A stretch of 40,645 nucleotides of DNA, taken from positions 42,045-82,689 of the forward strand of contig MNCI01009207.1 in the NCBI GenBank assembly GCA_015680685.1, in the 5' to 3' direction. The notes beneath the pieces were generated by a model, which was not told the origin of the DNA, searched no databases, and saw nothing but the letters and a program-made list of their open reading frames with translations. A program made the position numbers and the translations under genes. Below are positions 1 through 10,969 of the stretch, in pieces. The DNA comes from Gnetum montanum. Its lineage: Eukaryota; Streptophyta; Gnetopsida; Gnetales; Gnetaceae. Numbering within the stretch: position 1 is the first letter of the stretch; every line of letters starts with the position of its first letter.

Positions 1-1299
1 CTACTTGATGAATAGGGGATCTTACCAAGGGTTGATAGGGAAAATCACACTCATTAAATAATGTTGTTATATTTTACCCTACTAGTGTTCCCCTTAGCAT
101 TAGGCAAATTTAGCTTGGTTATTCTTATCCCATTCATTAAGTTCTTTAATATTGTAATACAAAGTGAATCTCGTACGAGTCATAATTTTGCTAGTAGGAC
201 ATGTTAATAATGGTCATTTGGCAAATATAGGTCATTTTAGTTTTTTGAAACTATGAAGTTTAATTTACTTTTTCCCTGAAACTTTGTCTAACAGATATTA
301 CTCATTGAGGTGATTCCAATGAGTATTCATTTCATCCCAATTGAACTTACAGTTTGGGAGATGTCAAGGTTTAAATGTTCTCATAAAGCATACTTAATTA
401 AATTAAAATTTAAAAATGTATAAAGTATAATTTAAAATTAAAGGTAAATATTTAGGGTATGAAATCAAACCCACAATCTTGTACTTAGAAAACCAAACTC
501 TTAACTAGTATTGTTTTAGCCACCAAAGCCAACCATTTGGTTGTGCCAAATTACCAAGGTACTTGATACATAAATTTTTTACTTTTTAAATTTGATTTTA
601 AAATAAATAATAATAATAATAATTTAAAATATAAATTTTTAAAAAATGTTATCACCACATTGAATATAAACAGTTTGCGTTGCCCCACAAGGGGCCATGT
701 AATGGCATGCAAAAGGCATGTGTTACTGTATGGTGCATAGCCACATCATGCAAAATAGCCATCCATTATCACATTGCATACACTAGCCACTATTACTACA
801 AAAACACACTATTGCCCTTGTGCCACACATCCATTCTACCATTGTCCCACTATATCTATACTATGCTTTGCATACTCTGCCCTACCTCAATGCTACCACA
901 TCTTACCCTACCTAACTTTGTTGTTGTGTGTTACCCTACATTGTTGCTACTTTGTCATGCATGCTTCAAGCCACATCCTACCCTACCACCATGCCCTATC
1001 TACTCTTACACTTTGCCACATGCCTACATCCAATAAACCCTCATCTAGGAAACTCACTAGAATTTTCAATAGTACAAAACTACAAAGCTTGCAAACATCA
1101 CAAGCACCTCAAGTCCATACTGACTTAGAGCTTATGGGCATCAATAGCACCCTAGGTCCATATTGGACAAGTGCTTGTAAGCACCCCAAGTTCACATTGA
1201 AAATAGGTGAAAAATTTTAAATTTTGAAATTCAAATTTATATAAGACTTTGTGGTCAAAATTGACACATCTAATTAAATTGGTGGTTTTGTAGAAGCAA
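1..1299. other. AT-rich flank without a recognisable gene
   Basis: No supported gene is visible. The stretch has runs of A/T, a possible tRNA-related relic near 461-530, and from about 780 to 1030 a pyrimidine-rich tract built of loosely repeated TACCCTAC and CTACC words. The open frames across that tract (680-1036, 774-1220) translate to Leu/Tyr/Cys/His/Pro-rich low-complexity peptides and overlap each other in different frames, which is what a biased repeat gives by chance. Confidence 0.6.
461..530 (-). repeat. possible tRNA-related (SINE-like) relic
   Basis: Read on the minus strand, the segment has a B-box-like GGGTTTGATTTC at 472-461 preceded by an A-box-like TGGTGGCTAAAACAATA near 525-509. 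The spacing is plausible for a pol III promoter. It does not fold into a proper tRNA and no poly(A) tail or target duplication was found, so it is at best a decayed SINE or tRNA pseudogene. Confidence 0.3.
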
Positions 1300-2393
1300 G
1301 GTTAAAATCCACATACTTAAACCCACTTATTTTAGAATTGGTGACCTCTTGGAAAACTCTTGGGAAGTCAAAAAAATTCATACCCAAATTTTAAACTTTG
1401 GAAGCCCATATCTTTTAATTATTAAAGTATTTTTCAATGAACAAATAGTTGTTCTTAGCAAAATTTGACCTTTTGGACCCAATGGAGAGGTCAAAATTGT
1501 CCTATAAAATTCCAAATTTTAGTTGTTAATCTCATCCCTTAAATGATGCTTTAGAGCTTCGGGATTAAGATTTAGCATAACCTGGATATCACATGTCCAT
1601 TTCTAGGATATAAATAATGTTTTCTAATATTATTTGGTCTTTTAAATCTAATGGTGATGTTAGATTGGTTATTTGGATAGTTGATAAATAGGTGATAGTT
1701 TAAATCTTACCTTAGTAGGTCATAGTGTAGATCAACTAAATTAGTCTAGTAATCTAATGGTTAATACTAATAAATCTTATTTGTATTAGTTATTGTGGGT
1801 CTTACAAGTAGTTAATTAAGTTATACTTATAGCTAGATGTAGGCCACTAATCCCTAGTCTATCATTAGACACACTACTAGAATCAATATCCTTGGAGGCA
1901 TAGAAAGGCCATTAAGAGTCTAGGAAATGTAGCTAAATTAGTACCAATCCAAATGAATTAAGTAGTTGGAGAATCAGTTGGTAAACCATAATACAAGGAA
2001 GATTTATACCAATCTAGTGTGTAACTAGATCAATTGATGATAGACATAAATCATCATGGAGCATCATAACCTTGTCCAACCAAGGTGTATGATATCTCTA
2101 AGAAGGAATGTGCTCGAAGTGAATTAAGAAACAAGCATGAAGATAGTAACATACATTACGCTTACAAGATCCTAGTCAATGAAAGAAAACTTCAGCTATG
2201 TCTAACTTGGGTCTTGGACTGGCACAAATATTAATATTCACACACCCCTGTAGAATTAAAATATTTGAATACTAATGTCTTCTTCTCTAAGAATTCCTAC
2301 CATCGAAATTTCTATACTAATTCCAATGCAATTTAAGAAAGTTGTGATATGAAAGTGCTTATAAGTAAAAGGATTGAAATAGTTTTCCATCTT
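1300..2393 (+). repeat. left arm of dispersed inverted repeat F
   Basis: This stretch is similar to the reverse complement of about 24900-26030. Matching landmarks include CTTGGGAAGTC (about 1343; reverse complement about 25987), the word GGCATAGAAAGGCCATTAAGAG against GGGTAGAAAGGTCATTAGAG, CACTAATCCCTAG, and CACACNCC..TAGAATTA near 2240. No coding capacity was found. It may be part of an old retroelement LTR or another dispersed repeat. Element A1 lies immediately to its right. Confidence 0.55.
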
Positions 2394-2501
2394 TGATGAA
2401 TCATTAGTTGGTTGGGATATCACTAATGCTATGTCACATTTGTGATATTGTTGATGTTATATCACATCTATTTGACATAAAGTAAATTTTTGGATAGCTA
2501 A

Positions 2502-2624
2502 GATATCGGAGCTCTGATATCCTAACTTTGATATCGGAGCTGTGATAGTGCATATCCGATATAGGATCACATGTTACATTATTGGATATCTGATATCATG
2601 GGATGTGTGCTAGCCTATAAATAG
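2502..2624 (+). promoter_or_regulatory. A1 LTR promoter: GATATC array and TATA box
   Basis: GATATC occurs at 2502, 2516, 2530, 2585 and 2592, with related ATATCCGATAT between them. TATAAATAG follows at 2616-2624. The first three copies are spaced 14 bp apart, about one and a third helical turns. This fits a U3 enhancer with repeated dyad sites upstream of the core promoter; the binding factor is unknown. Confidence 0.5.
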
Positions 2625-2767
2625 AACACTTGGGTGCATGGTTTGGGAGTCAATTAGTTAATAAAGTAGTTTAACTCTTGCAGTTTTATTCTATAGCCTT
2701 AGTGAATAGTTAATGAATGCCCATAGTATGGATTTGAGTTAGTTGTATGGCATCTTATTCAAGTGGC

Positions 2768-2785
2768 AATGTACCTAGACACATT
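2768..2785 (+). other. conserved LTR hairpin (A1 copy)
   Basis: AATGT and ACATT form a perfect 5-bp stem around the 8-nt loop ACCTAGAC. Copies with different stems and a near-identical loop occur in A2 (24119-24136), both B LTRs and E, always downstream of the TATA box. The position suggests a structured element near the start or end of the element RNA. Confidence 0.6.
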
Positions 2786-3374
2786 TCGTGCACGACAACA
2801 AGATTGAGATTGATTCTTATTCATTACAGCACTTTGACTTAGATTAGATTTACTTTCCATGCAATTTAGTTTTCATGTACTTAGTTAATATTTACATTTC
2901 CATGCATATTAATGAATTGGTAGAATGAGTGTGATCAATTTCAAGCGTAAACATGTATTCGCTTACTAACCCCAATAGTATTATTGCTTGGTTCGCCCAG
3001 TAGCATAGCACTTGGTAATCCTAGCAGTGGGTATGTGGGTTCAACATGTGTATATCAAGTTGGGAACAGACACTTATCACCTATAGGCTAGTTTACACTT
3101 TATTTTCCATTGTTAATTACTTAGATAATTAATTTTTTTATTATCATTAGGATTAGCATACAGCTAAAACAACATCAAGAATCATATGCCTCACTTTAGG
3201 CTAAACCATACGTGACAAAGCTACCACTAGTCCAAGTGGGAAGAAAACAAACTACAATCAAGACATAACAATCTAGATGTCACTACTGGTCCTATCCATG
3301 AAATTCGATCGAATCATGCATGAACGATAATGGTTCGTATGGTTGGGTGTAGGGGGTACCTCATCACTCATCGT

Positions 3375-3392
3375 TAGTGTCATTGCCAAGGA
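3375..3392 (+). other. primer binding site of A1, tRNA-Asp type (decayed)
   Basis: TAGTGTCATTGCCAAGGA lies 2 bp after the LTR end. It matches the complement of the plant tRNA-Asp 3' end (TGGCGCCGTTGCC...) at 12 of 18 positions, and all six differences are transitions. tRNA-Asp priming is typical of Athila-like elements. Confidence 0.65.
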
Positions 3393-3503
3393 TGGTGCTA
3401 GTTATCTAGTTTAGTTATATTATACAGGGTCACTATAAAGGTATTAATGATCTATCCTTTAGAAAATATTAATATTTGAAGTCACACACGTTATTAGGTA
3501 AAA

Positions 3504-6143
3504 TCATGTCTTCTTCACATAGGACCAAGGCTGCATCACATGATGAAAGCACTCATAGGAGAAATGATAGGATTTATACTGAAGAAAATTGGAGTGAACA
3601 ACCTCAAGCAGGGGTTTCCTATGCTCATTTAGACCTTTACTACACTCAAAGACTATGGTCAACTAATGTAGAAAATCCCAGAGGAGATGGAGTAAGTCCT
3701 AGATCAGGGGAGGCCTCAAGGCCTAAGACTTTCTCTAAACCTAAACAAAATAAATCAAGGAACCATGCAAAGAACTATAGGAGCCATGGTGATTCTCCCA
3801 GTTTCTCATCTTTCTCTTCCACTTCAATGTCTAGTTCTGACAAAGATGAATGTAGATATAGAGATAGAGCTCCACTATGGGGTCAAGATAAAGATAGAAC
3901 TTGAACCCAAGGGTAAAAATAAAGACATCAAAATGAGCATAAATAAGATCATCACAATCAAATAAATAGAAATATAGATTATCACCATGACATTTTTGGT
4001 ATAGATGAATCCTTGTTGGCTACTAGGGACCTAACATAGTTTAGGAAAAGTTCAAATATCCCAAAGGCATCAAAGAGATAGCTGCATTAAATGGCTTAAC
4101 ATGAACAACATTCCTAAATTTAGGGGAGGCTATCTAATCCACAACATTACTTATAAGCCTTCCATGATGCCTATGCCTTGCAAAATATCAAAAATAAGTG
4201 ACAAAAACTTAAGCTCTTCCCTAGGACACTAATAGACAAAGCTGAAAATTAGTATAGATCGTTGGAACCAAGTTCCATCCACCAATGGTTCATAATGCTA
4301 GAACTTTTCAATGAAAAATACCAATCCTATGCGAGAGTGTCCAACTTAAGAAAACAAATCCAAGGGTGGAAGCTAGAAAGTCATGAACCCTTAGATGTGG
4401 CCTTGGATAGATACTATTTGCTACTACATAGATGCCTCAGCCATGATTTCTCTCAAATAGAGCAAATTTTCCATAGCATAGATGGGCTTCGTAATGAAAA
4501 GAGGGAGACCCTTGGGATTTATGCCCTAGGTTAATTATACAAATTGAAAGTCCATCATATACAAAGGCTAATTGAGTGGATGGAAAAAGAAGAGGGAGAG
4601 CTATGTAAATGAGAGAATGTAGAGGAAAATAATTGGAATCCAACTCTTCAAAAGAAAAGGGTCCACATCTATGATAAGGAAAAAGAGGTAGCTCTTAATG
4701 AGGTGATTTTACAACAAGCCTTTGTAATACAAAAGTCTATCAATGAGCAGGAAGCAAAGCTAGATAAGATGTTGGAATAGATAAATGAGAAAGTTACAAC
4801 TTATGTAGAAATCATAGAGGATAGGGTAGTGCAAAACCAATCAAGTGACCATAAGAAAAAGAGGAAAAAGAACAAAGAAATTGGTAGGAACACTTATAAG
4901 CAAAAAGGAAAAATGATTGTAGAAGAAGAGGTTATAGACTCAACCACAAAGAAGATGATGGATGTGACATTTACCTATATGATCATCTAAAGGACTATTT
5001 CCCAGTTATGTTACATCTACATAAGTATTGGGCTTTTTCTTTAAATCCCAAGTTTGTACAAAAGAAAATGCCTAGAAAATTACCTTTCTCACAAGGTAAT
5101 TATAGATAGTCATACAACCAATTGTACTATCCTAATGGGACTTCTTATCAACCTTAAAACTACTATTAACCATAGTGGTAAAACCCACAATCATGGGGGA
5201 GGCCATCATCAAACTAGCCCTACCCTTACTGCCAACTGAACCCATATCGATATTATGTTCAACAACCTATTTCCCCAACTAGTTCTACTTTCTATACTTC
5301 AAATCACTACTACCACTCTCCTGAATATCATCAACCTACGACATCTTCTAAAGGATCACCACCTCACACCTCTCATCCTCTATCATATCCTCAATATTCT
5401 CATACTTTCCTCCACCATATGTCACTGCCAACAACACAAAAAGGTTTGGCACTAAAGCATCAATGAAAGAATGTCACTTGTGCTACAAACATACACAAAA
5501 ATGAAAATGCTAGTAGATCTTCACCACAATCTCGAAAATGCCCTTTGTTTTAAATGGTTTCCATGTGTAAGCACAACACTCATGGACCTACTAATTCATC
5601 AAAACTAGCACATGGCCAATCTAATGCAACAACCTTCCTCACTGGAACAATGTCTCCTAATCATACGAACATGCCAACAACCATTACCACTCCAACACAA
5701 GACATCAATGATGAACTGATCATTGTGGAGAGACAGGAAAATCTACGCATCACTAATAGTAAAGGGTGCAGTTATGGACTAGAAATTCAAAATATTAACA
5801 CAACCCACAATAAAGATAAGGAACAAGTGTGTGAGCACAAACTAGATTACATAGTAGCCACTAAACTAGAGACACCCAGTGGCTTGAAAATGAGAATATA
5901 AAACTTTTTCAAAGATGCATCAAGGTAACTAATCCACTTATTAGTTTCAAACTTAAGAAAATGGACCAAACTAAGGACTTAGATGCATATGTCTTGCACT
6001 TTGATTACACACTGGAAAAGGATATTGAACACAAAGGCCTGGGAATTAAAATACAAAATCAAGAAGAAGAAGCAAACACATCTAGATCCCTCAAAATTGA
6101 AATACCTTCAAGTCTAGACGAAGATACATCTCCAAATGATTAA
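3504..6143 (+). pseudogene. A1 gag with unrecognised C-terminal segment (broken)
   Basis: Structural polyprotein remnant. The ATG at 3504 (MSSSHRTKAASHD) is chosen because A2 begins at the equivalent base (23401, MSFSHRTK). In order: a basic Ser/Arg-rich N-terminus; a short conserved block around LDMNNIPKF (about 4090-4130); a retrotransposon-gag core at 4260-4530 (LRKQIQGWKLESHEPLDVA, then DRYYLLLHRCLSHDFSQ); a charged Lys/Glu-rich linker; a Pro/Tyr/Gln-rich tail (NPQSWGRP, NPYRYYVQQPISPTS at about 5180-5290); and a further segment of about 200 residues (5550-6143: HNTHGPTNSS, TTPTQDINDELI, ENENIKLFQRC, ending SLDEDTSPND then TAA). Frameshifts or stops occur near 3900, 4535, 5240 and 5880. 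The last segment has no family I recognise but is conserved in A2. No protease or polymerase follows. Confidence 0.75.
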
Positions 6144-6464
6144 AACAAGACTATCACCAATGTTAGATGTGCTACAACATGATTAATTAAATTAATAACG
6201 GTGATAGATGGAAAATCAATGATGTATAACTAGGAGATTTTGCGATCCATCTCCTGAATGTGGGACCATAAGATTAGTCATGGGGGAGATGCTCTATCAT
6301 GATTCAATAATAAGTATGTTTCACCTTTTTTTTTTTACAATTTTTTATCATTTTCCTTTTTCTTCCATAATTTTTTGATTTTTTATATGTTTTTCATTTC
6401 TTAATATTTTCTTTTCTTTTCTTTATAATTTTCTCTTTTCCTAAGTCAATTTCTTTATGTTTAT
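6144..6464 (+). other. A1 post-gag T-rich spacer with polypurine-like tract
   Basis: Non-coding. It starts with a block conserved in A2 (ATGATTAATTAAATTA), then TCATGGGGGAGATG at 6278-6291, which resembles the 3' polypurine tract of B, then long T-runs (6326-6440). The same order follows the integrase in B (16229 onward), so this is the post-pol spacer of the family. A2 interrupts it after TTTAT at 6460-6464. Confidence 0.65.
6460..6464. repeat. target-site duplication of A2, left copy (TTTAT)
   Basis: TTTAT precedes TGACTAATAAGC, and the same five bases follow the right end of A2 at 24395-24399. Removing A2 and one copy rebuilds a sequence that aligns closely with A2's own uninterrupted spacer (reverse complement of about 7760-7815). 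Confidence 0.75.
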
Positions 6465-8122
6465 TGACTAATAAGCATAACTTCGGAAGCATACAAGTTT
6501 TTGAATAATTAAAACCAAAGGTCTAACTTAGAAGATGGCCAAGAAATATTGATCTTGAAGGATATTTTAATATAAGAGTAGGAAAAAGGAAAAAAAAAAG
6601 TATTTGAAAGAGGTGAGAATTAGTCCCAAAATTATGAATAAATTCAAAGAAACTGTCATCAATGTTCTGGAAGATGTGAAGGTTAGTTTAAAACCATGAT
6701 TAACAAAAGTTATGCAAGTGGATCCTCCCCAAAGTAGGCTCCTACCATAATGCCCTTGCATAACTACTTCTATAGATGTTTGTGAACACCTAAGAAGTTA
6801 AATGTAAACCATGCCTTTGCGCCAAACAACACACAACTGTTGTGGTTGGGATGTTGCACTATACTACAAAAAACCAAAAGGCTCATAATTGCATGCAACC
6901 GTGAGGTGAATAATGGGATGAGAATGGATTGCAAAGATTGGGATGTAAGGTACTTAACCATGTTCTAAATAGGTTCTTGTGAAAAATATGATTAAAATGA
7001 TTAGCATACTTATCCATCTAAGTTTAGACTAAGTCCATACAATCAATAGTGACCTCGCATTGATGTGTTTCTTCCTGCTAACCACCATGAATCTATAACC
7101 ACCTCAAAGAACAATCATCACTCCAAAAAGGGAAGAAAAGAGAAGAAGGAAGAAAGGCCCTTCGTTAGAGGGGAACCTTCAGACATGGGTAACATGTCTT
7201 ATCAACCTCATAACTAGTGCTTGTATCCCATTATTGTGTCGAAGGGTGTACTTTGAATTCCCATTATTATTATTATTATTCTTTTTATTTTTTTAATTTT
7301 TTTTCATTTTTTCATTTTTTTCTTTTTTTTTGGATTTTAATTTTTTTTGAAATGGAAACAACACCATGCNGTTTTTGGATTTTAATTTTTTTTGAAATGG
7401 AAACAACACCATGCAAAGACATAGCTTCCTATTTATTGGTCAATAGAGGAGTGATGATACATTCCTTAAGAATTCATAAACCACATGAAGGAAGATAAGA
7501 AAAAATCCAACAAGTTCCCTTGAGGTCATACCCTTACCATTCCCACTTGGTCATTCCCTTTTTCTTCAAGGTACAATGATCATTGATTAATTTTAATTTC
7601 ATGAAAGAAGAACCAAATTATTTCCATGAAGAAGGCCTTTTGTTTAGAGAACTGGAGGGATGGATGAGGTGGTCTCACTGCTTTGCACAATTAGTTACCC
7701 AATCATCTTAATAGCATAGAACAAAAACCCAACACATAGCATTGACTTCTACATCATGACTTGGTAATATTATTAACAGAAACATAAAATAAACTCATAA
7801 AACATAAAGAGAATGAATCAAGAAAAGAGAAAAATATAAAGAAAAGAAAAATATTAAGAAATGGAAAACATATGAAGAATCAAAAAAATTTTGAAAAATA
7901 GGAAAATGATAAAAAATTATAAAACAAAAAAAGATGAAAAATACTTATTAGTTCTTGAACTAGGATGGAGCATCTCCCCCATGACTAATGTCATGGCTAC
8001 ACATTCAAGATATGGAATGCACAATCCAATGGTTATACACCACCAGTTTCCCCATCTATCACTGTTACTAATTTAATTAATCATGTGATAGCACATCTAA
8101 CACTGGTGATAGTCTCATTTGG
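6465..8122 (-). other. A2 post-gag spacer (non-coding)
   Basis: Reading leftward: the polypurine-like tract (7984-7971), an A/T-run block (plus strand A-rich 7800-7960), a block shared with A1 at 24395-24727, a second T-run block (plus strand 7265-7370), and then a region collinear with B 16880-17600. The shared landmarks include GGGAATTCAAAG, ACAAGCACTAGTTATG, TTATGCAAGGGCA and GGGGAGGATCCACTTGCATA. It is therefore the family's post-pol spacer. Open frames here (for example 6567-6961 minus, 7217-7498 plus) are low-complexity or span an N and are not genes. Confidence 0.7.
7327..7414. other. assembly join: N at 7370 between 43-bp identical copies
   Basis: The 43 bases before the N (7327-7369) are repeated exactly at 7372-7414, ending AACAACACCATGC in both. 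A single N between two perfect copies is what an unmerged contig overlap looks like. The true sequence probably holds one copy. Confidence 0.75.
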
Positions 8123-9766
8123 ATCATTTGGAGATGTATTTTCATCTAGAAATAAAGGTATTTCCATTTTTTAGGATCTAGATGTGTCTACTTCTTTTGC
8201 TTGATTTTTTATTTTAATTCCTAAGTCTTCATGTTTAATATCCTTTTTTGGTGTATAATCAGAGTGTAAGATATCTGTGTCTAAGTCCTTTGCTTGGTAC
8301 ATTTTCTTACGTCTACAACTACTAAGTGGATCAATTGCCTCCATGCATCTTTGAAACCATTTTATATTCTCATTTTCAAGCCATTGGATTTCTTCTAGTT
8401 TAGTGGCTACTACGTAGACTAGTTTTTGCTCACATACTTGTTCGTTAGCTTTGTTGTGGTTTGTGTTAATATTTTGAATTTTTGGTCCACAACTACACCT
8501 TTTACTATTAGTGATGCGTGGAGTTTCTTATCTCTCCAAAATGATAAGTTCATCAATTATGTCTTGTGTTGGAGTGGTAATGATTGTTGTCTTTTTTGCA
8601 TGATTAGGAGACATCATTTCAATGAGGAAGGTTGTTGTATCAAATTGGCCTTGTGCTACTTTTGATAAGTTGGTAGGTCCATGAGTGTTGTGCTTACGGA
8701 TGGGAACCATCCTAAAGAAAGGAAATTTCCTAGATTGTGGTGGAGATCTATTGGCATTATCATTTTCATGTATGTTCATAACACAAGTGGCATTCTTTCA
8801 TTGATGTTGTGGTGCTAAACCTTCCTGTGTTGTTGATGGTAACATATGGTGGAGTGAATTATGAGAATATTGAGGATGTGATGAAGGATGAGAGATATGT
8901 GGTGGTGATCCTTCAGAAGATGTCATGGGTTGATGATATTTAGGAGAGTGCTAGTAGCAATTTGAAGTAGAGGAATTAGAACTAGTTAGGGAAATAGGTT
9001 GTTAAATCCATATGTGTTAGACTGACAGTAAGGGTAGGGTTGGTTTGATTATGTCCTCCTCCATGATTGTGGGTTTTACCATTGTAATTGATAATAGTGT
9101 TGAGGTTGGTAAGAAGTCCCACTAGGATAGTACGATTGATTGTAGGACTATCTAAAATTACCTTGTGAGAAAGGTAACTTCCCAAGAATTTTCTTTTGTA
9201 TGAACTTTTGATTCAATGCAAAAGCCCAATACTCATGAAGATGTAACATAACTAGGCAATAGCTCTTTGGATGGTCATATAGGAAAATGTACATTTATCA
9301 TCTTCTTTTGTGATTGAGTCTATAGCCTCTTCTTCTATAGCTATTTTCCCTTTTTATTGATAAGTGTTCCTAGCTATTTCTTGGTTCACTTTCCTCCTTT
9401 TGTTATGATCACTTGATTTGTTTTGCATTACTCTCTCCTCTATGATTTCAACACAAGTTGTAACTTTCTCATCTATTCATTCTGACATCTTATCAAACCT
9501 TGCTTCAAGCTCATTGATAGACTTTTGTATTGACAAGTTTTGTTGTCATATCACCTCATCAAGAATTGCCTTTTTTTCATTATCATAGATATGAACCCTC
9601 TTCTTTTGAAGAGTTGGGTCCTAGTTATTTTCCTCTACATTCTTTCATTTACATAACTCTCCTTCTTCTTTTGCCACCCACTTAATTAACATTTGTATCT
9701 AATGGACTTTTAGTTCATACAACTGACCTTAGGCATAAATTCTAAGGGTTTTCCTCATTTTATTAC
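8123..9766 (-). pseudogene. A2 gag, C-terminal half (broken; cut off by B)
   Basis: Continues the minus-strand gag that starts at 23401. Reading from 9766 leftward: the end of the gag core, the charged linker, the Tyr/Gln/Pro-rich tail (about 9200-8960) and the unrecognised C-terminal segment (SPPQSRKFPFF and HNTHGPTNLSK at about 8745-8660, TTPTQDIIDELI near 8550, ENENIKWFQRC near 8360, then TSPND at about 8135-8123). It matches A1 segment by segment. Several stops and small frameshifts break it. No pol domain follows. Confidence 0.7.
9762..9766. repeat. target-site duplication of B, left copy (ATTAC)
   Basis: ATTAC directly precedes the B 5' LTR and recurs directly after the B 3' LTR at 22405-22409. 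On the minus strand the rebuilt site reads GGGTTTCGTAATAAAATGAG, matching GGGCTTCGTAATGAAAAGAG in A1 at about 4485-4503. Confidence 0.85.
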
Positions 9767-9806
9767 TGATGAGTCATTATTAGTTAGATGCATCGATAAG
9801 GCCTTG

Positions 9807-9886
9807 TTGATGAGGCCTCATCAATGCATCTTGACCTATGTCGATAATGCCTCATCGACACAATATCTATCCATCACCTATAAATA
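9807..9886 (+). promoter_or_regulatory. B 5' LTR core promoter: AGGCCT palindrome and TATA box
   Basis: TTGATGAGGCCTCATCAA (9807-9824) is a perfect palindrome. Related half-sites follow (CCTCATCGAC at 9851-9860), and TATAAATA is at 9879-9886. The 3' LTR has the same layout, including a 20-bp perfect palindrome at 21494-21513. A similar module lies upstream of the 3' ORF (17857-17939). Confidence 0.55.
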
Positions 9887-10024
9887 CGTGCCTACCAACC
9901 GCATTTATAGGAAGTCCAAATCTCAATAGTAGTGATGCTCTTGCATTTTTTGCATTCAAAAGTTAAAATTTTTTCCCTAAGTGCCCACAGCAGGAGTCAT
10001 TGAGTGTATGGATCTTTATTCAAG

Positions 10025-10064
10025 CATTGTTGTACCTGAGCACAACAATGTGTGCAGTAATAAA
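10025..10064 (+). other. conserved LTR hairpin and AATAAA (B 5' LTR)
   Basis: CATTGTTGT and ACAACAATG form a perfect 9-bp stem around the loop ACCTGAGC (10034-10041), followed 8 nt later by AATAAA. The 3' LTR copy (21750-21775) keeps the stem with one wobble pair. The arrangement suggests a poly(A)-signal-proximal or R-region structure. Confidence 0.65.
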
Positions 10065-10679
10065 GATGAGCTTTTTGATAAACCTTGTAGCACTTTGAAA
10101 AGATTAGCTCTTTTATTTATGCATTCATTGTTTTCAATTATTTGTTAATTATTCTCAGTTATTTCACAAATATTTTATAGTAATTGAGTTAATGAGATTA
10201 GTAAGTTAGATAGATTAAATACATAAGTATGATTGCTTCAAGTGTAACATGTCTTCTCTTAGTAATCCCAGTAGTGTTATTGATTGGTACGTCCAATAGT
10301 GTAGCGCTTGGTCGCCCAGTAGTGGATACGTGGGTTCAAGACGTGTATGGAAAGTGGGAATGGATACTTATGTTAGGATTAGTTAAATAGTAGTTAATAA
10401 GTTAATTTAGGTTAGTTAATCAAATTCCTTTTACCTACATTTTGAGCAGCAAAAATATAAAATACAAAATGATAAAAATTGGATGCCTCAGTTACACTTA
10501 ACCATACCAACATACATGACAACTGTAATTGGGAGGACAATGATTGACCTTAAGGCTAGATTCGCTTCCTAAAGGGCTAGTGCAGTGGAAATGACAAAGT
10601 CTATGGAATTCAACCAGATTATGCATGAACGCTTATGATTCGTATGGTTGGGTGTAGGGGGTACCTTGCCACTCATCAT

Positions 10680-10697
10680 TGGCATCATTGCCAAGGA
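10680..10697 (+). other. primer binding site of B, tRNA-Asp type (decayed)
   Basis: TGGCATCATTGCCAAGGA begins 2 bp after the LTR. It matches TGGCGCCGTTGCCGGGGA at 13 of 18 positions, and all five differences are C-to-T or G-to-A transitions. Confidence 0.7.
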
Positions 10698-10969
10698 CTT
10701 TGTTTGTCGAACATGCACTATCTAGGTTTAAGTGAATATCACTAATATCGTTGTATGAACCTAAAGGTCCATATCATTCCCACTATACATAAAAATTATA
10801 AAATCACACTAATAATTTCATTTTGTTTTACAAAATTTCTTCTTCTTCTCGTAAGCTTGAAGATTCTAAACTACTGGTCTCACAGGAATGCAAGGTGGTA
10901 TACACTCATCTACATGAGTTTGTGTCGAATTTCACCTTCATCCTACATCAAGATGAATAGATGCGAGGA

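Larger units (their letters stand above)
2394..3373 (+). repeat. 5' LTR of element A1
   Basis: It begins TGATGAATC, like the TGATGA starts of the A2, B and E LTRs, and ends ACTCATCG just before the primer site (B and A2 end CTCATCA). It contains GATATC-rich dyads (2502-2597), a TATA box (2616-2624), a conserved hairpin (2768-2785) and the U5 block with GTAGCATAGCACTTGG near 3000. It aligns along its length with the A2 5' LTR on the other strand. The five bases before it are ATCTT; no partner copy could be placed on the right. Confidence 0.75.
9767..10678 (+). repeat. 5' LTR of element B
   Basis: Begins TGATGAGTCAT and ends ACTCATCA. It contains an 18-bp perfect palindrome centred on AGGCCT (9807-9824), a TATA box at 9879-9886, a hairpin at 10025-10050, AATAAA at 10059-10064, and the U5 block with GCGCTTGGTCGCCCAGTAGTGG. 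The match to 21469-22404 covers the full length. Confidence 0.85.

Noticed and set aside
780-1030. Repeated TACCCTAC words, suggestive of telomere-like repeats
   Set aside because: The plant telomere unit CCCTAAA is absent and the spacing is irregular.
680-1220. Overlapping open frames of 118 and 148 codons rich in Leu, Tyr, Cys and Pro
   Set aside because: They lie in a pyrimidine-rich low-complexity tract, overlap in different frames and show no domain, so they are chance frames.
7217-7498. Open frame of 93 codons
   Set aside because: It spans the N at 7370 and the false 43-bp duplication, and is mostly Phe/Leu from T-runs.
8426-8665. Plus-strand open frame of 79 codons
   Set aside because: It is the antisense shadow of the A2 gag C-terminal segment, which is supported on the minus strand by its match to A1.
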